Source of the DNA: Undaria pinnatifida
Taxonomy: Eukaryota > Sar > Phaeophyceae > Laminariales > Alariaceae
NCBI GenBank assembly: GCA_012845835.1
Contig: JABAKD010000009.1
Span: forward strand, 18,549,318-18,613,317
DNA length: 64,000 nt
Reading direction: 5' to 3'
In this document: positions 37,401-47,858 of the stretch, piece after piece
Layout of the letters: each line of letters begins with the position of its first letter
Position numbering within the stretch: position 1 is the first letter of the stretch
Notes under the pieces: model-generated
What the model was told of the DNA's origin: nothing
Seen by the model: the letters and a program-made list of their open reading frames with translations, nothing else
Database searches by the model: none
Translations under genes and position numbers: made by a program

Positions 37401-40400
37401 TCGACAAAATCCTCCATGGCACATCTGAGATGTATCTTTAATTTTGTACAGGATATCGACCACTTAATTGGTCGAACTCGCCGCTGACGTAATACTTGAT
37501 GTGTTAATTTTATCAAAGATAGATAGATCAATACAAAATCAGTACTTCACCCCGTCACGACTGGAAACTCGATTTTGGAGGGGAAACTCCTTGAAATTAG
37601 TATAGGGAGGGGTTTTGGGGCTCTTAGCAGTTGTTTTTTTTCACACTTCTACTTTCCAGCTTCTGGACAAGCCGTGGTCACAGGTGTCGTCCCTTCTTCC
37701 CCCCCCGGTCCTTGCCTTCACTTTTTATCGCGCATAGGGTTCTGCAATCCCGCTGCTCGTCGGATTGTCATCGAGTGTTGCTAACTCACGCTCTCGCGCT
37801 TTCTGCAAGTAGATTTGAGCACAAAAAAAAAAACCCTATTTAATACAAATGTTTACGAGTATGCACTCGGGGGGACTCGAACTCACGAAACTGCCCTACA
37901 CCAGGCTCGAGGATAACCTGATACGCCACCGGGGCGACCGGCCAGGGCTAACCTGCTCCTGCTGTTGCGCCCTCTGTTTCACCTTTTGTTATGGTTTATA
38001 CAAAATGTAAATGAGCGCTTTAACATGCTATGCCCCATCCTTTGGTTGTTGTTTGTTTCCCACCCCGTTTAGGTGAGAGAATCAGTGGGGAAGTGGGAGA
38101 AGACGAAGCCCCACATCACGGAGCAAGAGCGACAGGACGCGATTGAGAAGATCGACAGGTGCGTAGTTAACCTTGGTACTACTGCAAAGCTGACCGCACA
38201 CTAAATACAAGTGGTTTCTAACCCTACCCCGGTCTCCTGTGTGCAGCTTTAAGGGGGGTCCACGTAACTCAAGCTATTCCACACTAATCCCAAGTAGTCT
38301 AACCCTCCTTCGCTGAAAACCGCGGGGGGTCCACGTAACTCAAGCTATTCCACACTAATCCCAAGTAGTCTAACCCTCCTTCGCTGAAAACCGCGGCTGC
38401 TACAGGGGTCAAGTTATCCCACACCAACCCCAAGTAGTCTAACTCTAACGCGAAAACATGGATTGGGTTTGCTTCGCAAGGGGTTGGCTCAGCCCCTTGA
38501 CTATTGCACGAGTTATCCTACTCTATGTTCAAGTAGTTTGACCCCGAAAACGCCAGTGCAGTGCTTCGGGGGGTTGGCGCAGCTTGACCAACTACTGCAC
38601 AACTTATCCCACTCTATTTTCAAGAAATTTTTCCAGAAATCAGGGTTGCGGTTTTAGTTATTGCCACAAAAAAAAAGTACTTTACGTTCAAAGTCAAGCA
38701 GGTTGTCCGCAGAATATTGCTTTCAGGTATGAAGGCTAACCCTAACCCTGAGTAATATGCTTTTACAGTTGCGGAAGTGATCTAGTCTATTTCTACTAAT
38801 ACGCGCATGTGGTTTGTGCGTGGATGCAATGTCAAACGGGCTTTAGGGTTACATCCACATGGTCTATGGTAACCTACTGGTAGCTCTACTTCTGACCTCC
38901 GAATACGTTACGTAGCTCTTGTCCGTATACAAGCTACGACAACCTATTAGTAGCTTCACGTCTGAACTCCGAATGTCTTCAACAGCGACTGCCAGTCTGC
39001 CACTGCTGTTAATGGTGATGTTGTAGCGTACCAGGTACGTTCGGGTATGTTGGTACGATTCAGGGTGGAAAACCAGCATACCGGGTACGTGTATACCCCA
39101 TCTAGTTCGTCTGGGTTTCATGTAGCCGATCATCCGTATGTTTTGTTCTGGCCGAATTTTCTGGGCAAAGCTGCTATTGGTAGGACAGGGGTAACGTTTA
39201 TAAGGTAGCGTTACTGGAATAAGACCAAATAACCCTTGTCATGTTGCTGCAGCCACGCTATGGCCTACCAGGTATTCCGGAATGCCCATTCCAGTACTGA
39301 ATTATGTATACTAGTGGCGGAAGACTGACCAAAGAGATCTTGTGCCGCGTTTGTTCGTCTCCCGCCGCGGCTAAATATTGTCAATACTGACGTATTATTA
39401 CACTAGTAACCCCGTTGGGTGGGACTGACTTGGCTGACGTGACTGACTTGACTGACTTGACTGACTTGCCTGACTTGACTGACTTGATTGACTTGCCTGA
39501 CTTGACTGACCTGACTGACTTGCCTGACTTCACTGACCTGACTGACTTGCCTGGGCGTCACAGCTAGTGATTACCTGGTACCAGGTAGTAGTTATTAGTT
39601 GGGTTGCAGAGTAAAAGCCAACAAACTGACGTAGTCAACGTAAATAATCACCTCTACTAATAGTCGAGCCACACACGCGCCGGTCATATGCAAACCCGCA
39701 CAACTCTGCAAATCACAATTTCATGTAAGGAACTAACTGTAGTACCTACCCAACTAATGACCAGCATAGTCAGCGAAGTCACAGGCCTACCTTTGGTCCT
39801 TGACCATTTTAGAGCTGTAAAAACGATCGCACACTCTTTCCAAGTAGGATGTCCCCAAGATTGGCAGTTTAGCTCCATTAGTAGTCGAGATAGCTCTGTA
39901 GGCGAACAGGATGAAAATACGTGACGATGTGACGATTCCAGACTGGACCACATGAAGAAGCCCGGGCTAAAGGGTGTGTAGTATCTAGGGTGTGTGCCCG
40001 AAGCACGGTGTTGGGAGCTATGCGATACGCTCACAGCATGCCGACAATCGCACAGTTGCACGCTCTTCCGATGTATATTGACGAACGGTTCATAAAGTTA
40101 GATTGCGCTTGAAGAGTGATTGGTTTTAGGTGGATATATCTGGTACAAATAAAGTTTGGTTCTAGGTGGATATATCTGGTATAGTGGTAAACTAGTAGAA
40201 ATAACCAGGGCTTTTCACGGGTCGGATCAAATCTCGCGGGTCGGGTCGGATCGGGTCGGGTCAGCTGACCCGACCCGACCCGACCCGACCCTTGAGAATT
40301 TCGAGACGTCTTGACCCGACCCGACCCGACCCGACCCGCGAGATTTTGAAAACCTCCTGACCCGACCCGACCTGACCCGCCAGATTTTGAAAACCTCCTG

Positions 40401-41091
40401 ACCCGATCCGACTCGACCCGCGAGATTTTGAAACCTCTTGATCCGACCCGATCCGACCCGTGAGATTTTAAATGTCATGACCCGATCCGACCCGACCCGA
40501 CCCGACCCGACCCGACCCGCGAGATTTTGAAACCCCCTTGAACCGACCCGCGGGTCGGGTCATGACCCATGAAAAGCCGTGGAAAAATAACCCCCACAAT
40601 GGTCAATAACATGATGTTGTCCTCGCCTTCGTTGGTGGTTGAAACAACCCCTCGGGCCCGTATTGTGAGCTGTGAATCCCTCCCATGGTCTTTATAACGT
40701 GTTCCCTCCCCTCCCCCGTGCGCCTACCCCCCATATGCCGCCGATGAATCTCTGCAACTCCCGCAGCGCGGAAAAATGGATGTCCGATAAGGAAGCCGAG
40801 CAGAACCTGGTTGCGCCACACGAAACCCCCGTGTTCAAGTCGACGGACGTCGAACCGGCGCTCAAGTCGCTCAAAAGCCTGATCACCAAACTTTCCAAGA
40901 AACCCATCCCCAAGAAGGAAAAACCAGCCAAGGCTGACAACTCCACGGAGGAGGCGAGCGGGGACGGTGACGATGTGTCCCCGGCCGCCGAAGGGGGTGA
41001 GGCTGAGGTAGAGGAGGGAGTTGAAGCAGATGGAGAAGCGGGGGAGGGGGAAGAGGAGGAGACGGATTCGTTGCGGGAGGATGAGCTGTGA
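23793..41091 (+). CDS. HYOU1: ER-lumenal Hsp70/Hsp110-family chaperone (HYOU1/GRP170, Lhs1-type)
   Basis: Eighteen exons, all phases consistent, 964 aa: 23793-23915, 25740-25914, 26496-26662, 26958-27188, 27575-27724, 28042-28335, 28657-28745, 29410-29464, 30180-30419, 30857-30980, 31490-31587, 32684-32807, 33644-33870, 35884-36018, 36456-36623, 37110-37193, 38073-38158, 40767-41091. Residues 1-28 are a signal peptide. The ATPase domain starts VIGIDLGVDFMKVALV and includes VITVPEF, MDENTAAAL, FYNMGANS and IIGGGARIPK (~372-380). The substrate-binding part follows, then an acidic/Ala/Lys insert (~585-690), an alpha-helical lid with AKNDLESYI and EEWLYDEGW, and a C-terminal EDEL retention signal. 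Length and order match GRP170, a nucleotide exchange factor and holdase for BiP in the ER. Intron 6 starts GC (gcaagt) instead of GT. Identity is firm; regulation by ER stress is known for the family, not shown here. Confidence 0.95.
25555..25676 (+). repeat. 60 bp tandem duplication
   Basis: Two near-identical units ('aatatctgaatgcctacgta', 'ctgtaatttcaacctgtgat', 'cgccatagaag') in HYOU1 intron 1, ending about 60 bp before the exon 2 acceptor. Confidence 0.9.
26098..26288 (+). repeat. (CCTGT)n array in HYOU1 intron 2
   Basis: Degenerate then perfect CCTGT units on the sense strand, ending about 205 bp before the exon 3 acceptor. Same unit and strand as the array at 3063-3225. Confidence 0.9.
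26665..26740 (+). repeat. (GGT)n-rich tract at start of HYOU1 intron 3
   Basis: ggt/gtc triplets directly after the exon 3 donor at 26663; a related GGT tract lies at 29535-29575 in intron 8. Confidence 0.85.
28903..29035 (+). repeat. ~30 bp tandem repeat in HYOU1 intron 7
   Basis: About five units of 'ccaatcacctcgccatgacc' plus 'gttga', degenerate. Confidence 0.8.
29077..29157 (+). repeat. Dispersed repeat pair, copy 1 (HYOU1 intron 7)
   Basis: Shares 'cgtgctccgccc', 'gtagggatgcgagggtcta' and 'aagactacggc.gtgcatga' with 31227-31323 in intron 10. Probably fragments of one unidentified element. Confidence 0.75.
30568..30725 (+). repeat. Dispersed repeat pair with 54224-54330, copy 1
   Basis: Blocks 'gctagttgc.cca.atc.tgg', 'cctctt..tttgcccc.cttca' and 'ttcttcctt.cgcga' recur at 54224-54330. 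In HYOU1 intron 9. Confidence 0.6.
31227..31323 (+). repeat. Dispersed repeat pair, copy 2 (HYOU1 intron 10)
   Basis: Second copy of the sequence at 29077-29157, with a short extra segment before 'aagactacggc'. Confidence 0.75.
31380..31443 (+). repeat. (CAA)21 microsatellite
   Basis: Uninterrupted CAA triplets ending 46 bp before the exon 11 acceptor of HYOU1. Confidence 0.95.
31943..32560 (-). mobile_element. Dispersed repeat 'R', long copy in HYOU1 intron 11
   Basis: Minus-strand copy of the family. 31943-32141 is nearly identical to the reverse complement of 33178-33375. The continuation (poly-G blocks, 'ggggataaatctgacggttttgg', 'atgcatcagtttatcat') matches the reverse complement of 59775-60090. 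No coding sequence was recognised; a non-autonomous transposable element is likely. Confidence 0.7.
33178..33375 (+). mobile_element. Dispersed repeat 'R', copy in HYOU1 intron 12
   Basis: Plus-strand copy, from 'tatagtttccgcgcacagac' to 'cacagctggagtgtaatttt'. With 31943-32141 it forms a ~195 bp inverted pair around exon 12 (32684-32807). Confidence 0.8.
34578..34810 (+). repeat. (GGGTC)n block 2 with inverted ends
   Basis: Starts 'tttttcacgcgtcccgag' and ends 'gacccgtgaaaa', with GGGTC units between. In HYOU1 intron 13. Confidence 0.85.
37632..37940 (-). mobile_element. tRNA-derived SINE, copy 3
   Basis: Minus-strand full-length match to 17515-17820: A-box-like TGGCGTATCAGG, B-box-like GAGTTCGAGTC, body with 'gagttagcaacactcgatga', tail 'gtgaaaaaaaac'. 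Antisense in HYOU1 intron 16. Confidence 0.75.
38250..38610 (+). repeat. Tandem repeat, ~75 bp units
   Basis: Two near-identical units (38259-38394, 'ggggtccacgtaactcaagc', 'cccaagtagtctaaccctcc', 'ttcgctgaaaaccgcgg') and about three degenerate ones. A further fragment lies near 57916-57975. HYOU1 intron 17. Confidence 0.8.
39422..39552 (+). repeat. (GACTGACTT)n tandem repeat
   Basis: About 13 units of 'gactgacttg' and 'cctgacttg' in HYOU1 intron 17. Confidence 0.9.
40207..40580 (+). repeat. (CCCGA)n block 3 with inverted ends
   Basis: Begins 'gggcttttcacgggtcgg' and ends with the near complement 'gacccatgaaaagccgtgg'. Inside are CCCGA arrays separated by 'gcgagattttgaaaacctcc'. HYOU1 intron 17, about 190 bp before the last exon. 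Confidence 0.85.
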
Positions 41092-42180
41092 TTAGTCGAC
41101 TTTGCAGTATGGCGATGAAGAAAAAGCTGTGACGATAGCGAGAAGTTCGGTGTGGTGGTAGGAGCTGGGGCGGCTCGACGACCTCGTGATGCTGGTAACC
41201 ATAGGGTTCAAAGTTTTGGGGTTCGGATTGGGATTGGGGTTAGGGGGTTGCGGTTGGGTTGTGTATGGGTCTGATTTTGCTTGTTTGTGTGTTGTTGCTT
41301 TCGCTTGCGGTTTTGACGGAGCTTGGTTGTGTTTCGACTGGGGAATTTTCGGGAGAGTTACTGGTGAAACGTTGGTTCGTGGTGGGAGGTTCCGCGAGGG
41401 CAACGATTTGTTCTTTTTGCATCTTGAAAAGCTATTAGCGGGTGCCAAGTGTTCAGTTTGGGGTAGTGTGGTATGAATACATACGGTATCGTTTTGCTTG
41501 GTTCGATTGTGGTCGAGGCGTTGCGCCCGTGTGACGACACTCTGGTTTACTTTACGGTGGTGCGGCAATATGAACCCGTTTGGGACTTCAAAAGGAAAAC
41601 CTGTCCAGTTATAGGCCTGCCTGTCTAGACTGCAAAATCGGTGGCAGGCAGAGGATGGCGCGGATGTGCGCACCGTGAGATGCTTACGGCTCTTGTCTAT
41701 GCGGTGGAAGCGCATTTTGCACCTGCGGTTGCGCCTGCGTTTGCGCTTTGTGTTTGCGCTTGTGTTTGCGCTTGGGTGTACGGTGTTTGGGGGCGCGATG
41801 TCTGAGGTCCTAGTGGACCCACGACGAAGCGTGCTCCGGTCCACTGCTGGTGCGATAACATCACACCCAGTCGTTTCTACGAAGACGCTGAGGAACATTG
41901 GTGACTACGGACCAATGTGGGACAGACGCCGGGTGCTACTGTCGCCTCTGGGTGGCCGGCGGTTCTTCCGAGGAACTACAGCTGTGTCCTATCCGGACGA
42001 TGCCGGATGAGAAACACACGCACGCACGATGTTTATTTTAGGAGGCTCGTGTAATACGTTGTGTGCGTGACGATGCCGCGTTCCGACCGTCGTTATTTCT
42101 AGCGTACTCCACGCCACACGCTGCAGGTGTCTGGTGACCATGTGCACCGTAGCTTTGCCGCAATAAATGAATAAATAAGC
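41092..42180 (+). other. Probable 3' UTR and flank of HYOU1
   Basis: Contains 'ggttcggattgggattgggg' and repeated 'tgtgtttgcgctt' words; 'caataaatgaataaataag' near 42162 is a possible polyadenylation signal. An antisense frame at 41092-41898 stays open for 268 codons but has no recognisable domain and mirrors this repetitive sequence. Confidence 0.4.
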
Positions 42181-42571
42181 GAAGGTTGAACAGATCCACC
42201 CCCCCTTTCTTTGTAATCATAATCCCTGATGATCCCGTTACACCATAGATGCACGGCGAAGCGCACCCCCGTCCAAAGATTACAACGAACCATTCCCTGC
42301 AGAAATATAATATTGCTCAAGTCTACTACAACACCTTGTCTGGGCTCAGTAAGTACCTGGTACCTGGTGGATACAGGTATATCATACCTTGGTACGAAAT
42401 CTACCACGAAGAATGAGGGGGACTTGTACCTGGTGGCTGGAAGGGGTAGGGGGGAGGGACATGGACGCACATCTGGTATTTGTAGTTGTTGGTTGTTGGA
42501 TACATTGTTTTGCACTTTTCGTTTTCATAGTCTGGATTTACTTCGTCTGTCATCTTTTTATTCTCTTAACG

Positions 42572-43522
42572 CTACCGTACCGTATATCACGAAAGGAAGC
42601 ACACCCCTCTTAGATAACACACCCCCACACATAAGCACACCCGGTGATATGCATATTTTACTTTGTTTTTTTTAGCGTCACTTTATCGCCGGGGGGTACG
42701 TACAAGATAATACACCCCTGACGAAAGTACGCCTGAGAAAACAGTGTCAATTATTTCCACAATTATACCACACCACCTGGTGGATGGATATTACCCACAA
42801 TTCACAATCAACCCGCACCGGTATGGACACTAGCATGGAGGCAACTGCTGCGCCCCTTCACAGTGGGCCGGACGAGTCTGCGACTTCGAACCCAGACCTG
42901 TAGCTGCTGCTGCTACCGCGCCTCGGGCGACGATCATGTCGTTTTTCTCTGGGACCAGGGCCCTTACCGGTACTGGCACTAACGTTATCACGTCTCCTAC
43001 GTCCGCCGTGTCCCAAGCCCCGACTAATGGTACCGGTACCGGCGAAGCACCCGCAGCTCTTGCAGCAACGCCCAACGCGCCAGCCAAAGGGCCTTAGGCC
43101 CCATCGGCAGCGGCTGAGTCGCCAGCCACTACGGTTGCGGCAAGCGGGGAGATCATGCTGCCCGGTGAGAACCACGAGTAGCAGGACAACGACGGGGAAG
43201 CCCTCTTCTCAGAGCCCGCCCGAAGGAAAAGGGCAAGCTCTTGGGCATATGGAAATTTGGAGTTGAAACTTGCAACAAGACTTGGAAAATCTGGCCGGGG
43301 TCTGGTAACACTCCCTATCAACCAATAATGCCGTTAGCACACCCCCTCGTTGTCACACTCCCTCGTTACCACGCCTCCTACCTGCAGGGCTATCGTGCAT
43401 GTTGTTTATCACCGGGGGTGCGTTAGATAGCACACCCCCCCGCAACAGCACACCCGGTCACGGCAGTTTTAAAAGTAAAAATGTTATCACCGGGGTGTGC
43501 TTTCTTCCGTGTTATACGGTAG
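42572..43522. mobile_element. Candidate TIR element (non-autonomous DNA transposon)
   Basis: Outer ends are inverted: gctaccgtaccgtat...acgaaaggaagcacaccc on the left, and the complement of 'tgctttcttccgtgttatacggtag' on the right. Inner blocks ('gcacacccggtgata') are also inverted. The ~950 bp body has a broken Ala/Pro/Thr-rich frame (about 42823-43330) and no transposase motif. Confidence 0.6.
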
Positions 43523-43958
43523 TAACACCACAGCACATTGTCGGATGGCAAACGAATTAACAATAATGAATAGTAACACTTATCATTTTTGCCCATCAAC
43601 ATGATGGCCATGACGTGACTGTGACATCCATCTACTTCACCTGGTTTCATCCCAACAGTGACGTGGTTCTTCAGACATCGAAAATACAGTCTATCCATCT
43701 ACGTAGTAGAGCACGATACAACGTTAGCCCACCCTGAATAGTCGTAGATGCAGATCACACGGCATATCAAAGGATGCCAAAAAAACATCCAGAATTTGGA
43801 AAGGGGATCGAAGATGCGTCTACCCGAAACGCATTAAAATGAGACTGTAGATTTCCCACAACTCGAAATGAGGCTAAGATGCCTATGTTGCAAGAGGTAT
43901 AACCCTGCGATAAAAAGCTCTCATAACCGTGGGGACCCAAGGCCGGAAGGCCGGGTAT
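43523..43958. other. Retroelement leader-like DNA
   Basis: Contains 'ttagcccaccctgaatagtcg' (about 43734), followed by sequence resembling 9790-9930. Nothing coding. Confidence 0.4.
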
Positions 43959-44313
43959 TGTGACGTTAAAGGGGGGGGACACAGAGTGCCCCCCCCTGCA
44001 GGTCTGCCAATTGAGCAGGTCCTCGGAGAGTACTCACTTTCGTTTCCTTCGTAGAGATGTAGCTTTATTCGTTTCCACCAGACCCTGGGATAGCTTCTGA
44101 GATCGGAGGCACGTGTCTCCGATCTACTTCCTAACTTTCCCGAGTATAAAATGCCAACCTTATCATACAAAACCCATCCAAATGATCTCTAATTCGGATA
44201 ATTACAGGGTTTTTTTTTTTTCTTTTTTTATCCTCCGGCGGAGATGGGGAAACATAAAGCTTTAGCTCACCACACTTCCACGTATACAGGCCTTTCGAGG
44301 CCGTATCTTAACA
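43959..44313 (+). mobile_element. LTR family L1, copy A (with insertion)
   Basis: Starts TGTGACGTTAAAGG and ends GTATCTTAACA. It matches 47590-47858 except for ~85 bp of poly-T-rich sequence inserted at about 44206-44290. It has the palindrome with CACGTG core (44101-44124, one mismatch) and TATAAAA-type box downstream (about 44144). Confidence 0.75.
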
Positions 44314-44657
44314 GTATGTACCTGCGGTCTACCAGCAACAATTGGCGTTCGAAAACGCGAAGGGCGAGGGCATTGGGCGCAAGGATGCAAAGGGAAACTA
44401 GAGAAGGATGAGGACGCGGAAACAAAGTTAAAAGGGAAAGAAGGAATACAGGTCACGCAGTGAAGGCCAGACAAATTTAGGGCCTGTGGCGCGGGGCCGA
44501 AGGGGCGGGCGGACGGGGCACCGACCGAAAGACAAGAGAGAAAGCAATGCACACTACCTAAAATAATGTCAGGGTCTGCAAGGTTGGACCTGGAAGATTG
44601 ACGTGGGACCATTGGTCGAACGGCAAAAGAGGAAGGACCGGTACGCTAAGAAGTAGG
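44314..44657. other. A/G-rich sequence without genes
   Basis: No open coding region or domain. The motif 'ggtcgaacggcaaaagagga' near 44605 resembles 44999-45025 on the far side of the mini-LTR array. Confidence 0.4.
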
Positions 44658-44988
44658 TGTTATAAGGCTTAGTTTGGGTAAGCTATTGGTTAACCTTTTG
44701 CAAGTGGTCCCAAACGGACTAATACCCCACTAGTACCTTAACAAATGGCGTCGACGGCAGGACGTTTCAGGGGGGGAGAGTATTATAAGGCCTATTTTGG
44801 GTAAGCTATTGGTTAACCTTTTGCAAGTGGTCAAACGGACTAATACCCCACTGATACCTTAACTAATGGCGTCGACGGCAGGACGTTTCAGGGGGGGAGA
44901 GTATTATAAGGCTTAGTTTGGGTAAGCTATTGGTTAACCTTTTGCAAGTGGTCAAACGGACTAAAATACCCCATTAATACCTTAACAT
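44658..44988 (+). mobile_element. TRIM-like array: three mini-LTRs separated by 37 bp
   Basis: LTR units at 44658-44743, 44781-44864 and 44902-44988 (84-87 bp; first TGTTATAAGG...CTTAACA, the others starting TATTATAAGG). Each spacer (44744-44780, 44865-44901) has only aa, the PBS-like TGGCGTCGACGGCAGGA, 'cgttt', and a purine tract CAGGGGGGGAGAG. Same order as a retrotransposon (LTR-PBS-PPT-LTR) with no coding space. Miniature LTR element by structure. Confidence 0.75.
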
Positions 44989-47079
44989 CAGACCGCTGGT
45001 CGAAAGGTAAATAAAAGAGAAAGAACAGGTAAAAAAAAAGGAGAAGTAACGGGAACAGAGGGCGTATAATGGGACCGGGGAGGCAGCGGTATATATTTTT
45101 TTTGTGGTCGAACTGTAGAACGGAAAAACGAGGCTACTAAAACAAGTCGCGAAAACGCGAAGAAAGATAATACCTAAACGGTGGCACATGCAACATCAGA
45201 CTGGTGGCACTGGGGAGTCGTGCGATACGTCGGAAAGCTGAAGCGGGGGTCGACGACACAAGGTACCCTTAAGGCCAACTGTGGGCACATTACGGGGAAA
45301 ACGAAAAAAAAACGTGAACGCACCTTGCAATACGCAAACAAAGACGGGACTGAAACCTCGACACCGAAGGCGGAAGGTATGCTACTATTACTAATATTGA
45401 AAGACAGAAATAGAGTCGACATCGCGACGCCTTGAGAGGTTACCTTCTAACGGGAACAATGCCAGACACGTAGCGAGCCGGTTCATTGTACAAAGCAAGC
45501 CAAAAATGGGGTCGACAAGAAGGTAATCGTGCTGCTCAAAGCAACGCCGGAAGTGTGTATTGCCATAAATCAGGCAGGTAAAGAATAAAACAATAACGAG
45601 ATAGTCGCAGCTTTGTACTACAAGTTGGAAACACGGGATCGATAACGTGAAGCAACCCTGAGAGGCTAACCGAAAAAGAAAAAACCAATTGGAAGAAAAG
45701 AAAAACATAAAAGGAGGCAAGTCGTGTCACAGCGACGTACGTGGCCTGAAAAGGAGAAGGCCCATAATAAGACGCGACCTTGAAAGGCTAGCTTAAAGAA
45801 AACGAGCAACACTCATTAGTCCTAAAGCGGGCTCGCCGAGAAAACATGACGGGGGGGGTTGACAGGAAACGACCTATATGCGGGCTGTGAAGCCACGCGG
45901 GGGTTGAAACGTACGACCCATGCGACATGTACGCAAAAAAGACGAGAGAAAATCGGGGGCGGCATGAGGGGACGGTCTGTGGGCCGCACAGTCAAGACGG
46001 CCTGTGGGCTGCACAGTCACAGGATGGGCTGCAAAGCCAGGATGGAGGCCGGTGTCAATGCACCCAAATAGGGGCAGGTGTGCGGAACAAAAAAAAGCAA
46101 GAAAAAATATGTCCATTATTAGACGAAAAATACCAGTTCGCTGCAAGGAAGGCCAGGACGGAGGTCAGTCAGTGCCGTTGGACCCCAGGCACAGGTGTGC
46201 CGAAAAAAGCAAGTAAAACTCTACGAAGTCGAGAGGAACAAGACCTGTTGGCTGCAAAGCCAGGACGGAGGTGATGACCTAGTACCGTTGGACCCTACTA
46301 CGATGGGAGCATGTACGCCGAAGAAAAGAGAAGAAAAAACTAGTGTATTATTTAATACCAGGTAGAGAGGAACAGCTCCGTCGGCAGTAAAGCCAGGACG
46401 GGGTCCGACTGCGGCGGGCCTTGGGGGCAGGTACAATCCAAGAAGAAAAATAATGGGGGTCAAGCAGAACCGACAAATGGGCTGGAGAGCCAGCACGAAA
46501 CCGCTAACGCGGGGCCTTCGGGGGCTGTCAACGTGAAGCCAGTGATCGACAGCGTGCGTGACCTCATCTCGCACCGTGGTGATAGCTGTAATGGCTCCTA
46601 ATGCGCAACGAAAGATCTTCGTGGAAGAACAAGCACGCCAAGAAGCAAGGAACAAGGTGCCAACAAAAAAAAAAAAAAAAAACGCCGTGCCTGGCGGAAA
46701 CAAAGAAAAACAACACGGACGGAAAGCATCTATGCCGCCGCCAAGCGAATGGAAGGGGGGCGCCCCCTCGACCAACACCCTGCGTAATTTAGCCTAGCTA
46801 TGCTAGTATTACAACAGGACTGCCACGACCCGGAACTAAAGAAATTTGGAAATTTCCTCTATTGGGTGGATCTAGAATTTGTTGATACAGCCTTTATTAT
46901 ACACGACCCTCGCGTAAACAAACGACTATACCAGGTATATGGTACTATTTTAATACTAGTAACAGGTTTGTCGTGAAACACACGACCACCACTACTGTTG
47001 GTGATTGCTTCCGTGCTGCTGCTCTCCGCCTCTGTACCTTTCACCGCAGATTGAACGTTTTAACCCGTTCAGACTAAGT
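44989..47079. other. Decayed, A/G-rich repeat DNA
   Basis: No gene recognised. Many stops on both strands; 45960-46500 is a degenerate tandem repeat (listed separately). A short frame at 46558-46797 has no known domain. Confidence 0.45.
45960..46500 (+). repeat. Degenerate tandem repeat, ~110-130 bp units
   Basis: Four to five units around 'gctgcaaagccaggacggag', 'ttggaccc' and 'gcaggtgtgc', with A-rich links. Confidence 0.75.
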
Positions 47080-47472
47080 TGTCACATTTAAGACTTAGTT
47101 TGGGTGGGCAATAGGTTAACCTTTTGCAAGTGATCAAACGTACTGATACAAACGTACTAACACCCTCTAAACATCTTAAAAAATGGCGTCGTCGATAGAC
47201 CATGGCTTTTTGGTTCGTGGGTTCGAATCCGACCACCTACCAATAATAATAGCCATTTACGATTTTTCCCATTGTCGAACTTGAAAAATACTCTCTCCGT
47301 TATACCCAGGAAACGAAACCGCTTGGATATTGACACATCCGCCCGTGCATCCGGCGGACCTGCTGTCCCACCGTTTGAGGGAGGGAGAGTGTTACAAGGC
47401 TTCGTTTAAGCAGGCAACTGGTTAACATTTTGCGAGTGGTCTAAACGGACTAATACCCTCTTGATATGCACA
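47080..47472 (+). mobile_element. TRIM-like miniature LTR element
   Basis: Left mini-LTR 47080-~47180 ('gacttagtttgggtgggcaa', 'ggttaaccttttgcaagtg') and right mini-LTR 47390-47472 (TGTTACAAGGCTTCG...). PBS-like TGGCGTCGTCGATAGACC starts at 47184; purine tract GAGGGAGGGAGAG ends at 47389. The 200 bp interior holds GGGTTCGAATCC (about 47218-47230), a tRNA B-box-like string. Same family as 44658-44988. Confidence 0.7.
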
Positions 47473-47589
47473 TGTATAAACTATTGTGATTTAGTTCGGG
47501 CTGGTCGGTGTTACTTGCCTGGATACTTGGTGGGTAGCTAATGGCTAGTTGCTTTTTATTTAGCGTTCGAGATCTTCTTTAGGCCTAGA

Positions 47590-47858
47590 TGTAAAGTTAT
47601 AGGGGGGACACAGAGTGCCCCCTGCAGGTCTGCCAATTGAGCAGGTCCTCGGAGAGTACTCACTTTCGTTCCCTTCGTAGAGACGTAGCTTTATTCGATT
47701 CCACCAGAGCCCCGGGATAGCTTCTGAGATCGGAGGCACGTGCCTCCGATCTGTTTCCTAACTTTCCCGAATATAAAACGCCAACCTTATCATACGAAAC
47801 CCATCCAAATGATCTCAAATTCGGATAATTACAGGCCTTTCGAGGCCGTATCTTAACA
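47590..47858 (+). mobile_element. LTR family L1, copy B (intact)
   Basis: 269 bp, TGTAAAGTTATAGG...GTATCTTAACA. A perfect 24 bp palindrome at 47728-47751 with CACGTG centre is followed 20 bp later by ATATAAAA (47771-47778), reading as a U3 promoter. The leader 'ctggcccaccctgatgattc' follows. Confidence 0.85.

Noticed and set aside
41092-41898. Minus-strand 268-codon open frame
   Set aside because: Starts right at the HYOU1 stop codon on the other strand, Asn/Pro/Thr-rich low complexity, no splice or domain support; likely antisense of the 3' UTR.
42823-43330. Ala/Pro/Thr-rich broken frame
   Set aside because: Interrupted by stops and a frameshift, no domain; kept only as the interior of the TIR element.
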